64,000 nucleotides of DNA from Paenibacillus radicis (ex Xue et al. 2023) (GTDB lineage Bacteria; Bacillota; Bacilli; Paenibacillales; NBRC-103111). Both the position numbers and the translations under genes were made by a program. Location: contig NZ_JANQBD010000002.1 in the NCBI RefSeq assembly GCF_024722015.1, positions 62,001 to 126,000 on the forward strand. The letters run 5' to 3'. Shown piece by piece: positions 35,001-41,804 of this stretch. Position 1 is the first letter of the stretch, and every line of letters starts with the position of its first letter. The notes below the pieces were generated by a model. The model did no database searches. It was given only the letters and a program-made list of their open reading frames with translations, and had not been told where the DNA came from.

Positions 35001-35807
35001 CGCCATTGTAACAGGTACTCCGCCAATCTGTACCTTTGAGACGTCGATTGCAGTAGGTAAGGTAATGCCCGCGGGGAATTTCAAGGTGATCAAATCCATA
35101 GGCTTAATCTGCTGCATCACCGTAAACTTGAATTGGTAAGACGTATTCGCCGCAGCCGCATACGTGCTCATATCCGGACGAAAGTTCACTATACTGCGAA
35201 AGTAAATATTGCTAAACGTAGTACGTTGAACCGAATTTGAACGGGTACTAACCGCAAATTGCGAAGCTTTTGGTTCTACATAATGATAATCCGGCGTAAT
35301 CAGGAAATTCGTCAGCTTAATGTCAACGTCCCCCCCGGCAGGTATCGGCTGGTTCATATGAAAGAATACCATTGGCTGCCCATCATCCGATCTTTGCGTT
35401 GTAACGGAATCGAATAGAGTGAGCGTTAAACCGTTCACTCTGACCTCGAAACTGTTCGAAGGCACACTGACATCAGTTGTCCACATCCCATAGAAATGCG
35501 GGTTTCCAACAAAATTAAAACCATACGGCAGAAGGATTTCAATCGTATCTCCCTCCTGCAAGGCGTCCGTTGACGTCATCTTAAAATGATATGCCGGCGT
35601 TTCCTTCGTATAAGTTCCGCCTGACGAATAGCCGCTGTACAATACCGTTGTTTCAGGCTCGACACTGAAATTCGTGAATGCGGCACCCGCTCCCTTCACC
35701 TGTATGGGCGCGCCCCAGGACAGAATGAGCAGTATAGACAAAAGCATATAAATGATGGAGATGCGACGAAAGCGCATCCTGTTGTGATGCAGACAAACTG
35801 AAAACAT
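32094..35807 (-). CDS. Large SLH-domain surface protein with three Ig-like repeats
   Basis: A 1237-residue exported protein. A signal peptide (IIYMLLSILLILSWGAPIQVKGAG) is followed by a long beta-rich region of repeated adhesion-like domains (about 40-600). Three Big_2 (bacterial Ig-like) repeats of 98 residues follow (about 609-899, VQLQLGGKVSQQL, TVATVTADG, GTSVITVTSGVYSD). Next comes a ZU5-like domain (about 930-1060). Three S-layer homology domains end the protein (WAAQYVDRLTGRNVVDGF, TRAELAVILSRVL, TRAEAAKMIYML). The SLH domains should tether it to cell-wall polymer. ATG 35807 follows GGGAGAATACTT. Its promoter shares a direct repeat with the YhhN-type gene. Confidence 0.88.
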   Translation of the reverse strand: MFSVCLHHNRMRFRRISIIYMLLSILLILSWGAPIQVKGAGAAFTNFSVEPETTVLYSGYSSGGTYTKETPAYHFKMTSTDALQEGDTIEILLPYGFNFVGNPHFYGMWTTDVSVPSNSFEVRVNGLTLTLFDSVTTQRSDDGQPMVFFHMNQPIPAGGDVDIKLTNFLITPDYHYVEPKASQFAVSTRSNSVQRTTFSNIYFRSIVNFRPDMSTYAAAANTSYQFKFTVMQQIKPMDLITLKFPAGITLPTAIDVSKVQIGGVPVTMANVVGDKLQLQPSQLLTSYSAALITIDASALIANPAVHGYYTFEISTSVDLEAASGRFGIIPQGGASLADNPYSDEGYVEVNSDGNLRFRFTSPTILKGGDTVTVTSSAGTVLSDTAIAATDIHIESGMGLEMDGYSPASVTRLAGNKLQFVLPPEYYLIPDYSLVFSMPNLFVQYGVYDMQVTTSQTVKPNTVPLTITPDTVQEFTVIPAIPWASETNVPYTFSLQPNEPLVAANDDFITLSLPPQLKVPVVLDPITNSGAIDPNLVRVNGVPAKKAIYSSYFGMSILKVTVPQDIPLLGRMEIAVSGNASWMNPDEGTYAFSVYPKYSSSSSATLSVRYNKITGISASPQTVQLQLGGKVSQQLKVTAQQSNNSVMDVTNAVYGTAYRSSDSTVATVTADGFIEAKQSGTSVITVTSGVYSDMVSVTVVKADVLPPVNEITGITAEPRTVQLQLGGKVSQQLKVTAQQSNNSVMDVTNAVYGTAYRSSNSTVATVTADGLIEAKQSGTSIITVTSGVYSDTVSVTVAKANVPPPVNEITSIMAAPKNVELQLVGKVSQQLSVTAQQSNNSVSDVTNAVYGTAYRSSNSTVATVTADGLIEAKQAGTAVITVTKSVYSDTVNVTVNPVYSRPRTSSSSSIETTSTATGAAEDQLSVEKEIIAVLGGEVTLPSAGSVMIPPEALLVNGKVKVSVQANPPPNIMGRTNIRRIVDFTSSTGANLNKPIQISLKYDGSSISPGLKPAVYVFNRTQGKWLYVGGVVTGNDTVAIEVNYWGTFAVFSAEVHVFNDMNGHWAAQYVDRLTGRNVVDGFEDNTFRPDQSVTRVQLVKMIADALAFKASGTSTYFADSELLPDWAKDAVAQTAQDGLIQGYEEKGSAWFKPNQPLTRAELAVILSRVLDRNAVHTNKAVSAFTDQKDIPEWAQPAVMAVSAAKIVSGYPDGAFRHGSYVTRAEAAKMIYMLLETVHI
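33105..33985 (-). repeat. Three tandem 294-bp repeats coding Ig-like domains
   Basis: Comparing anchors such as GTGATCTCGTTCACTGGCGG at 33382 and 33676 gives a period of 294 bases (98 codons). The first two copies are almost identical and the third slightly diverged, including a conserved SSxSTVATVTADG block. The pattern implies recent duplication or gene conversion. Confidence 0.8.
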
Positions 35808-35858
35808 AAGTATTCTCCCTCATCTCTTTCTTTGTTTTCTATCAATCTATCAGCAGAA

Positions 35859-35880
35859 GTTAAAAACTGGTTAAAAAACA
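35859..35880 (-). promoter_or_regulatory. Direct-repeat regulator site in the SLH gene promoter
   Basis: On the minus strand TTTAACCAGTTTTTAAC shows two TTAAC boxes 11 bases apart. Nine bases after the second comes TAGATT in the -10 position. The same layout is found at 36771-36790. Confidence 0.65.
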
Positions 35881-35913
35881 TTTATAAAAAAACATTTTTA
35901 GACGAAAACGACA

Positions 35914-35948
35914 AAAACCGATTTCCTTAAGTCAGGAAAACCGGTTAA
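35914..35948 (-). terminator. Terminator after the YhhN-type gene
   Basis: On the minus strand AACCGGTTTTCCT and AGGAAATCGGTT pair and are followed by TTTGTCGTTTTC. It lies about 65 bases beyond the YhhN-type stop, between it and the SLH promoter. The nearby 35957-35985 (CTCTATCGAACGCGTTAG) is a copy of the dispersed repeat core. Confidence 0.7.
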
Positions 35949-36015
35949 TTTGATCTCAAGCTCTATCGAACGCGTTAGATTGAGCAGTTAACAAACTCCT
36001 GCCTTATCGGATTGT

Positions 36016-36696
36016 TCATATGGATGAATTGTGGTTTGCATATGCGATCGCGCTCCCCTTTGATCTTACAATGCTGCTAGCAAGTAAAAATTGAGCAAGG
36101 TAGTAGGAGATCATCACCCCGTATCCCGCCCATGAAATCGGCATGACAAACATATTCCAGGCAAGCAGTGAATCGGACATGAAGAACAAAATTGCCCCTG
36201 CTATGGCAATCCAGCTTCTACTAATAACAGCGCTCCAAATCATGATAGAAATCACGACGACATAAACCAATACCGGAATCCATAATCCGGCATTTCCACC
36301 TGCAAGAATGCTTGCATGGAGTCTGTCTAGGAGTAAAAAGGAGTATGCCGCAATCGGAATTATAACAAGTAAATGAACGGGAGAAAAGCGCCAACGAGTC
36401 ACAAAAGCGACGACATATGCGATATGAGCGAATAAAAATGCGACCAATCCAAACAAAAACCATTGCTTTCCTGCTAGCAATAAAAAACTATCGCCAATGG
36501 CAGAGAGGAATAACCCTGTAATAATTAAATTTTTATAGGGCTTAGGAACATTTCGTGTTGTTGCTGCCAGTAGTATCATCAGAATGATAGTTCCTGGCTT
36601 TAAAATCCAGCGCATCGTCATATTTTCACCTGCTAAGGCACAAAGATAACCTAAACCTGAAAAAATAATGGCGGCTATTAATAGCTTTCGATACAT
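36016..36696 (-). CDS. YhhN/TMEM86 family membrane protein (lysoplasmalogenase-like)
   Basis: A 226-residue integral membrane protein with about eight hydrophobic segments. Family landmarks are KPGTIILMILLAA, LFLSAIGDSFLLL and FLFAHIAYVVAF, then ISYYLAQFLLASS. Mammalian relatives hydrolyse lysoplasmalogen; bacterial ones are mostly untested. Transport is unlikely. ATG 36696 follows GGAGG; upstream in-frame codons to 36744 lack a ribosome site. It lies between the regulator gene and the SLH gene, and both YhhN and SLH promoters carry the same direct repeat, so it probably belongs to the surface regulon. Confidence 0.8.
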   Translation of the reverse strand: MYRKLLIAAIIFSGLGYLCALAGENMTMRWILKPGTIILMILLAATTRNVPKPYKNLIITGLFLSAIGDSFLLLAGKQWFLFGLVAFLFAHIAYVVAFVTRWRFSPVHLLVIIPIAAYSFLLLDRLHASILAGGNAGLWIPVLVYVVVISIMIWSAVISRSWIAIAGAILFFMSDSLLAWNMFVMPISWAGYGVMISYYLAQFLLASSIVRSKGSAIAYANHNSSI

Positions 36697-36770
36697 GTCA
36701 ATACCTCCAGTTAAGGGGCTGCGCCCTCTGCTTTCTATCTCCATATTTACGATAGATTATAGCAGACCAA

Positions 36771-36790
36771 GTTAAAAAACGGTTAAAAAA
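36771..36790 (-). promoter_or_regulatory. Direct-repeat regulator site in the YhhN promoter
   Basis: On the minus strand TTTAACCGTTTTTTAAC gives two TTAAC boxes 11 bases apart; nine bases later stands TATAAT (36754-36759). The boxes cover the -35 position, as for PhoB/OmpR-type activators. The first box overlaps the T-tract of the regulator gene terminator. Confidence 0.7.
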
Positions 36791-36820
36791 AAGCGACATT
36801 CCACATAAGGAATAATCGCA
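36786..36820 (-). terminator. Terminator after the response regulator gene
   Basis: On the minus strand GCGATTATTCC and GGAATGTCGC pair around TTATGT and are followed by TTTTTTTT, 20 bases after the regulator stop. Confidence 0.8.
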
Positions 36821-36835
36821 TTGTTTTAAACTAAT

Positions 36836-37537
36836 TTATTTATCCCAGCAAAATTTATATCCGAAACCCCTCACTGTATGAAAGTACTTGGTCGCTGATT
36901 GATCAGTTTCAATCTTCTTGCGTAAATTGCTAATATGCACCATAACCGTCCGCTCGTCGCTGAAGCTGTCCCAGCCCCACACCTGTCTGTGCAGTTGTTC
37001 CGCGCTAAACACCTGGTTCGGATTTTTCAGCAGAAAAAGCAATAGCTGCCGCTCCTTGGCGAACAAATCGATTAGCTCTCCCTTCACCATAACTTCCAAG
37101 CTTTGCAAATTTACCTGCAAATCGCCGCACGTAATAAGCATACTTTCTCTGTCGCGTTTTTGAACGGCTGCGGCCCGTCTGAGATTCGCTTTCACTCGAG
37201 AGACGAGCACCATCGGATCGAATGGCTTGGTCATGTAATCATCCCCGCCGGTATCTAGTCCCCAGATGATATCATCCGCTTCCCTTTTACAGCTTAGAAA
37301 AACGATTGGTATATCTGAGTGCTCGCGAATGCGCCTGCACAACTCTACGCCATCCATATCGGGAAGCACAATATCGAGAACCATCAGATCGGGCTTCTCC
37401 TGCTTCAAAAGCCCCAACGTCTGACTCCCGTCTTTCGCCATGACTACCTGCAACCCGTGATTTCGCAAGTAGAGGCTGATCAGGTCCCGAATTTCTTTTT
37501 CGTCATCGACGATTAATATTTTCGCGCCCTCTGTCAT
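36836..37537 (-). CDS. OmpR/PhoB family response regulator
   Basis: A 233-residue regulator. The receiver domain has the acidic pair DDE at 11-13, phospho-acceptor Asp55 (LMVLDIVLPDMDG) and the switch Lys in FLSCKREADD. The C-terminal winged helix shows LLLFLLKNPNQVFSAEQL and RTVMVHISNLRKKIE, as in OmpR/PhoB. The start ATG overlaps the kinase stop (ATGA), showing a coupled two-component system. Candidate targets are the downstream YhhN and SLH promoters. Confidence 0.9.
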   Translation of the reverse strand: MTEGAKILIVDDEKEIRDLISLYLRNHGLQVVMAKDGSQTLGLLKQEKPDLMVLDIVLPDMDGVELCRRIREHSDIPIVFLSCKREADDIIWGLDTGGDDYMTKPFDPMVLVSRVKANLRRAAAVQKRDRESMLITCGDLQVNLQSLEVMVKGELIDLFAKERQLLLFLLKNPNQVFSAEQLHRQVWGWDSFSDERTVMVHISNLRKKIETDQSATKYFHTVRGFGYKFCWDK

Positions 37538-39654
37538 ACGTCTTCTTCCCCCTCCTCCATATCGACCATAACTGGAAGCGTAAAGGTAAACGTACTTCCT
37601 TTGCCAGATTTACTTTCCACATCAATCGTCCCCCCATGATGCTCAATAATTTCTTTGCAAATCGCCAGACCGAGACCTGTTCCAGCTGAACGGCTCTTGT
37701 GTGACTCTCTTCCCCGATAGAAACGGTCAAAAACAAACGGTATATCTTCATCGTCAATGCCATTTCCTGTATCCCGGACTTTAACCTTTAAACCTAAGTC
37801 GCCCTTCTCAAGAGAACCGTACTTTTCGACGATAAGATGAATGGAGCCGCTAGCGGGCGTGAATTTTTGAGCGTTGAACAACAGATTCATCACAACTTGC
37901 TCGATTCTCACAACGTCTATCCAAACGATCAGTGGTTTATCTGCTTGAGAACCGGTATTATCGATAAACGCAAAGCTATGGCCTTCTTGCTTGATAGGTA
38001 ACTCCAATTTTTCAAATAACGAGCGACAAAACGCCACTGAATCAACCGCTTGGTAATCAAACCGAACTTTCCCCGTATCGAACTTCGACAACTCGAACAA
38101 GTCGCTGATAATGCGATCCAAAATCAATGTTTTTTCATAGGTCAGCCGCAAATATCGATCACGGTTATCCTCATCCATTCGGTCCAAAACTGCCTTCACA
38201 TAACCTTGAATGAGCGTAAGCGGTGTGCCCAGTTCATGCGAAATGTTGGATAAGAGATGACGACGTGACAGTTCCATTTTAACCAATTCCTGATTGATCT
38301 TCTTAATGCTTACATTGGATAATTCCAGCGCTTCGGTTCTTTCTTGTACTTTTTGTTCTAATAATTCGTTCCACTCTTGCAATTGCCCCGACATGCTCTC
38401 AACACGAGCAAAAGATTTTGAAAATTGATGCGACAAATTAACGGACTCCATAAATACATAAAACAGCATGCCAAGCTGCATCAAATCTCCGGTTGCAACA
38501 AAATGATTGTAAAATAGAATATCATTGAGCACTAATACCAAGAGGACGAGTACCGCCGCTATGTTTAGTGAAGCCCCTTCTCTTTTGCTCAGAAAAGCCC
38601 GAATAGAAACATAGATGATATAACAAATTATCAACACAGAAACAGCTTGAAAAGCCAACATACTATACGTGTATATCAACGCTGGCGTCAAGAGGATAAA
38701 AAAACTGTAGGCCACAATTGCTATAACAAACAAATCTCTCACTTTGCGATACATTTCGCCAGGGTACCGTGAGTAGGAGAACAGGATCAGCATCCATAGG
38801 GCAGCAACGACTGACAAATATTCCAAATGAACTTGAAATTCCCAAGCGATATGCGGAAACAGATAAGTGATTAACGTAGGCCCGGTGACTATCGCTCGAA
38901 GTCCCATCGCCAACGAGAAGCATCCGAAAAATAGCGGCGATCTATTCTTTCTACGCGCCAGAAAGAGGCCGATATGATATAACCCCATCGTAAACAAGCT
39001 GCCTATCATAAGTAGTTGAAACGCTATCTCTTTTTCCCGGCTAATGATCACATCTTTTGAAACACCTATGCGGAAAGATTCCCACAAGCCGCCTTTACGT
39101 TGGACGAAATTAGACACCTGAATGACTATTTCGGTCTGGGTGCCCTGTAAATGAAAAAAAACAGGTTTAGGGAAATTCGCCGGAATCATCGTTTCTTTAC
39201 TCGTTCCTACCTTCCCATTCGCTGCAGCCAGCTCTCCGTTGATCCATAATTGATACGCTGTCGCGATGCTTGGAACATAGAGCGCCATATTGGTACCGTT
39301 GTCCGCAGCTGCTGTATGAATCCGCAGCCGGTAGGTTGCATAGCCTTGATTCGACAATGCTTGTCCGCCCGACTCCTGTCCCTCCCACACCTTCGGCACT
39401 AGGGCATAAGAGGGAGCATTGCTATTAAGACCGATCGTAAAATCATCGGGAGTTAACAAATGATTCCAATATAATTCCCATTCGCCATCCAGATTTTGCA
39501 ACCCATCTCGCTCCCAATTCCACGCTGATAAATCGAGAATACCTTTCACTGCCTCAGTCTGAGTGCTTTTTCCTAAAGCAGATGCGCTGGGGAGTAGTAG
39601 AAATAATAGGAATGCTAGAAACAGAAAATATAATTTGTACGTTGGTTTCCTCAT
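37534..39654 (-). CDS. 7TM-DISM histidine kinase
   Basis: A 706-residue sensor kinase. A signal peptide is followed by an extracellular jelly-roll-like sensor domain (about 40-200, with LDGEWELYWNHLLTPDDF and a carbohydrate-binding-like fold of the 7TMR-DISM group). Seven membrane helices follow (about 210-400), then a coiled coil, a HisKA domain with His473 (LSNISHELGTPLTLI) and a HATPase domain with NAQKFT, DTGNGI and GTGLGLAI. It should sense an extracellular ligand and phosphorylate the overlapping regulator. The ATG at 39654 has no strong ribosome site. Confidence 0.9.
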   Translation of the reverse strand: MRKPTYKLYFLFLAFLLFLLLPSASALGKSTQTEAVKGILDLSAWNWERDGLQNLDGEWELYWNHLLTPDDFTIGLNSNAPSYALVPKVWEGQESGGQALSNQGYATYRLRIHTAAADNGTNMALYVPSIATAYQLWINGELAAANGKVGTSKETMIPANFPKPVFFHLQGTQTEIVIQVSNFVQRKGGLWESFRIGVSKDVIISREKEIAFQLLMIGSLFTMGLYHIGLFLARRKNRSPLFFGCFSLAMGLRAIVTGPTLITYLFPHIAWEFQVHLEYLSVVAALWMLILFSYSRYPGEMYRKVRDLFVIAIVAYSFFILLTPALIYTYSMLAFQAVSVLIICYIIYVSIRAFLSKREGASLNIAAVLVLLVLVLNDILFYNHFVATGDLMQLGMLFYVFMESVNLSHQFSKSFARVESMSGQLQEWNELLEQKVQERTEALELSNVSIKKINQELVKMELSRRHLLSNISHELGTPLTLIQGYVKAVLDRMDEDNRDRYLRLTYEKTLILDRIISDLFELSKFDTGKVRFDYQAVDSVAFCRSLFEKLELPIKQEGHSFAFIDNTGSQADKPLIVWIDVVRIEQVVMNLLFNAQKFTPASGSIHLIVEKYGSLEKGDLGLKVKVRDTGNGIDDEDIPFVFDRFYRGRESHKSRSAGTGLGLAICKEIIEHHGGTIDVESKSGKGSTFTFTLPVMVDMEEGEEDV

Positions 39655-39995
39655 ACGCCCACTCTTTGAAAATCAGAGAGAATTCCCAAATATTTTTTCA
39701 TTCCGCTGCCCTCGCTTTCTAAAGCTCATTATATAATACTCATGCAACTGTTACGATACACTTTGGAAAAAACACCATTCTTCCGTGTCTGTACATTACG
39801 CTGACAATCCAGAACGCACATTTATATAATGACGTAGCCGTGAAGCGGGATGGCGCTTTTGCCATATAAAGCCTCAGCGGACTTTTCTGATCGAGAGCAA
39901 GCTCCGTTCACACGCAAATAACACAGCTTAACGGCTGCGTTATTTTTTTCTGTTGCGTGACTGAGTTTATGAGATATGCTGCTGCAAGATTATAG
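39655..39995. other. Non-coding stretch with one hairpin
   Basis: It contains the kinase promoter region and, near 39912-39948, an AATAAC/GTTATT stem with CAGC/GCTG inside and a T-tract on the plus strand. I see no gene. Confidence 0.5.
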
Positions 39996-40856
39996 TTAAT
40001 TATACAAATTGATTGTTTCATAAACCAACATAGATCCGTGATCGTCATCCGGTACAGCATAAAGCCGCAGCTCTTGACCGGCGTTCTCAATGAACACAGG
40101 ATTGCGGGTAATCACGTGTCCTTGAGGAGAAAACTCAGTGATAGGTGCTTCATGAAGCATATCCAATGTTTTCATGTCTATCAGGGCTATTCCACCTAGC
40201 TCGTACGGCTTGGAATTGAGGCTTGAAGGATTGGACAGCTCAGAGATACCACTCAAAATCATTTTCCCTTCGCCTACATAATGACCATCTTGATAATCCA
40301 CATAATGACTCGAGTTTTCTTTCACAAGCAGAATCTGCCCAATTGGGTTCCATTCATAAAATTTGCGTGAACCCCAGCTATGACCTACTAGCTTTCCATT
40401 TTGACCTTCACGGACCACTCCTCCGATATGATCATGGACTCGGAACGATTCTTCTGCTTTCATAGTCTTTGGATCAACTTTGTAAACAATAGATTCACTA
40501 TTGGGTCGATATTCGGCGACAGGTACCCAAATATTTTTTCCATCAAAATCAATGCCGCCTGGGTGATAGATGTTCCCTTCGCCCAAAGTCACATCATTCA
40601 TAAGTTTCCCCTGTTGATCAAAGACAAATAAGTGACCGATTCCCTTTCCAGAAGTACGGTCATAACCGTGTTGGGGCTGGTCATATTTTACTGGCATTTC
40701 GATAAGTTCAACCGAGGACAAATAAAAGAGATCCCCGATTCGAACCATTCCTTGTGAGTGGTAGTTGTTAAATTGTAGATCAATCTTAGCTTTTTGCTCC
40801 CATTTCGTATTGCGTGTAAGATTTTGGAATTGATCGATGAGTTTCAGACTATCCAT
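39996..40856 (-). CDS. DUF6454 family protein
   Basis: A 286-residue protein with a beta-propeller-like composition, many W/Y-containing strands and no signal peptide. The segments NNYHSQGMVRIGDLFYLSSVE and NIYHPGGIDFDGKNIWVPVAEYRP are typical of the family as I recall it, ending YAVPDDDHGSMLVYE. Function is unassigned. ATG 40856 follows AAAGGAG. Unlinked to the neighbouring genes. Confidence 0.65.
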   Translation of the reverse strand: MDSLKLIDQFQNLTRNTKWEQKAKIDLQFNNYHSQGMVRIGDLFYLSSVELIEMPVKYDQPQHGYDRTSGKGIGHLFVFDQQGKLMNDVTLGEGNIYHPGGIDFDGKNIWVPVAEYRPNSESIVYKVDPKTMKAEESFRVHDHIGGVVREGQNGKLVGHSWGSRKFYEWNPIGQILLVKENSSHYVDYQDGHYVGEGKMILSGISELSNPSSLNSKPYELGGIALIDMKTLDMLHEAPITEFSPQGHVITRNPVFIENAGQELRLYAVPDDDHGSMLVYETINLYN

Positions 40857-40867
40857 ATATATGCTTC

Positions 40868-40930
40868 TCCTTTCAGTGGCACCCGCTCTTTTGGTTGCTT
40901 TCCAGCTATCGTTTTAAGTTAACTCAATGA
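40868..40930. repeat. Dispersed element, copy at 40.9 kb
   Basis: AGCTATCGTTTTAAGTTAAC then TCAATG (40903-40927), preceded by a TTGGTTGCTT tract as in the 17.6 kb copy. Confidence 0.55.
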
Positions 40931-41012
40931 AAAATTGGAGGATCCACCGAGCACAAACAGTCTCATTGCTGTTCAGCAAGTATTCGGAGTGCACGGCTGT
41001 TATGAAGATTAA

Positions 41013-41540
41013 TTATTTGAATGAGTATACTTTATATTCACCGTTATCTGATGAGAATCTCAATAGGTTACCATCATTGGCTACACCTTCAAAATAGGCA
41101 CCAATACAACCTGTCGTGCATCTATGTCCAGATAGTAAGATATTGACCTCGTTATCAGCATGCTTGGCCTTAAGTTCATGCATAAAGGAGAAGACTCTTT
41201 TTATAAAATTAGGTACATCCTCAACACCTTGATAGAACCTAGAATCTGGAACTACTCCATTCATTTTGACTTCGCCTTTTTTTAATAAGTCAGCTTCGCC
41301 TAGATCAAATACATTGAGCCTTTCATCGATGATTGCTTTCATACCTGTTACGATCTCTGCTGTTTGAATGGCTCTTTCTTGAGGTGAGGTGTACACATAG
41401 TCAAAATCTACACTATTAAGTCTATCCCTTAATAGCTTGGCCTGTTCTATTCCAAAGTCATTTAGGGGAAAACCCATTCTCCCCTGAAGCTTCCCTTCTC
41501 TGTTTAAATCGGTTTGACCGTGCCGTACCACATAAATCAA
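41013..41540 (-). CDS. Histidine phosphatase family protein (phosphoglycerate-mutase-like)
   Basis: A 175-residue enzyme. The RHG motif is VVRHGQTDLNREGKLQGR near the N-terminus with the catalytic His, and LLSGHRCTTG provides the second His. It should remove phosphate from a phosphorylated metabolite or protein; substrate unknown. TTG 41540 follows AAGGAGGGG and is the only reasonable start. Length is slightly below classical PGM (about 200). Confidence 0.85.
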   Translation of the reverse strand: MIYVVRHGQTDLNREGKLQGRMGFPLNDFGIEQAKLLRDRLNSVDFDYVYTSPQERAIQTAEIVTGMKAIIDERLNVFDLGEADLLKKGEVKMNGVVPDSRFYQGVEDVPNFIKRVFSFMHELKAKHADNEVNILLSGHRCTTGCIGAYFEGVANDGNLLRFSSDNGEYKVYSFK

Positions 41541-41804
41541 GCAATAACCCCTCCTTGATATTGCAATCCATTAAACCCAATATACCACATATTGGAAAGA
41601 GAAGGAGTCTCAATCAAACGGATTCTTCATGCTGAAAAAGCTGCCGGATCGAACCGACAGCTTCATAGAGATACTCTTATAACAATGAACCGAGTTGCCA
41701 CGATGTGTAATTGAGTTAGGACGTTTGTAGGTGGTGCTTAATGTCGCCAGCTTCTTGCCAAACGCGATGTATCATCTGGTTGCTTCCTACGAATGCCATA
41801 TCAA
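41541..41804. other. Non-coding stretch with one repeat-family stem
   Basis: AAGCTGCCGGATCGAACCG then ACAGCTT (41632-41660) forms a stem like the GGCAGC hairpins elsewhere. No gene seen. Confidence 0.4.
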
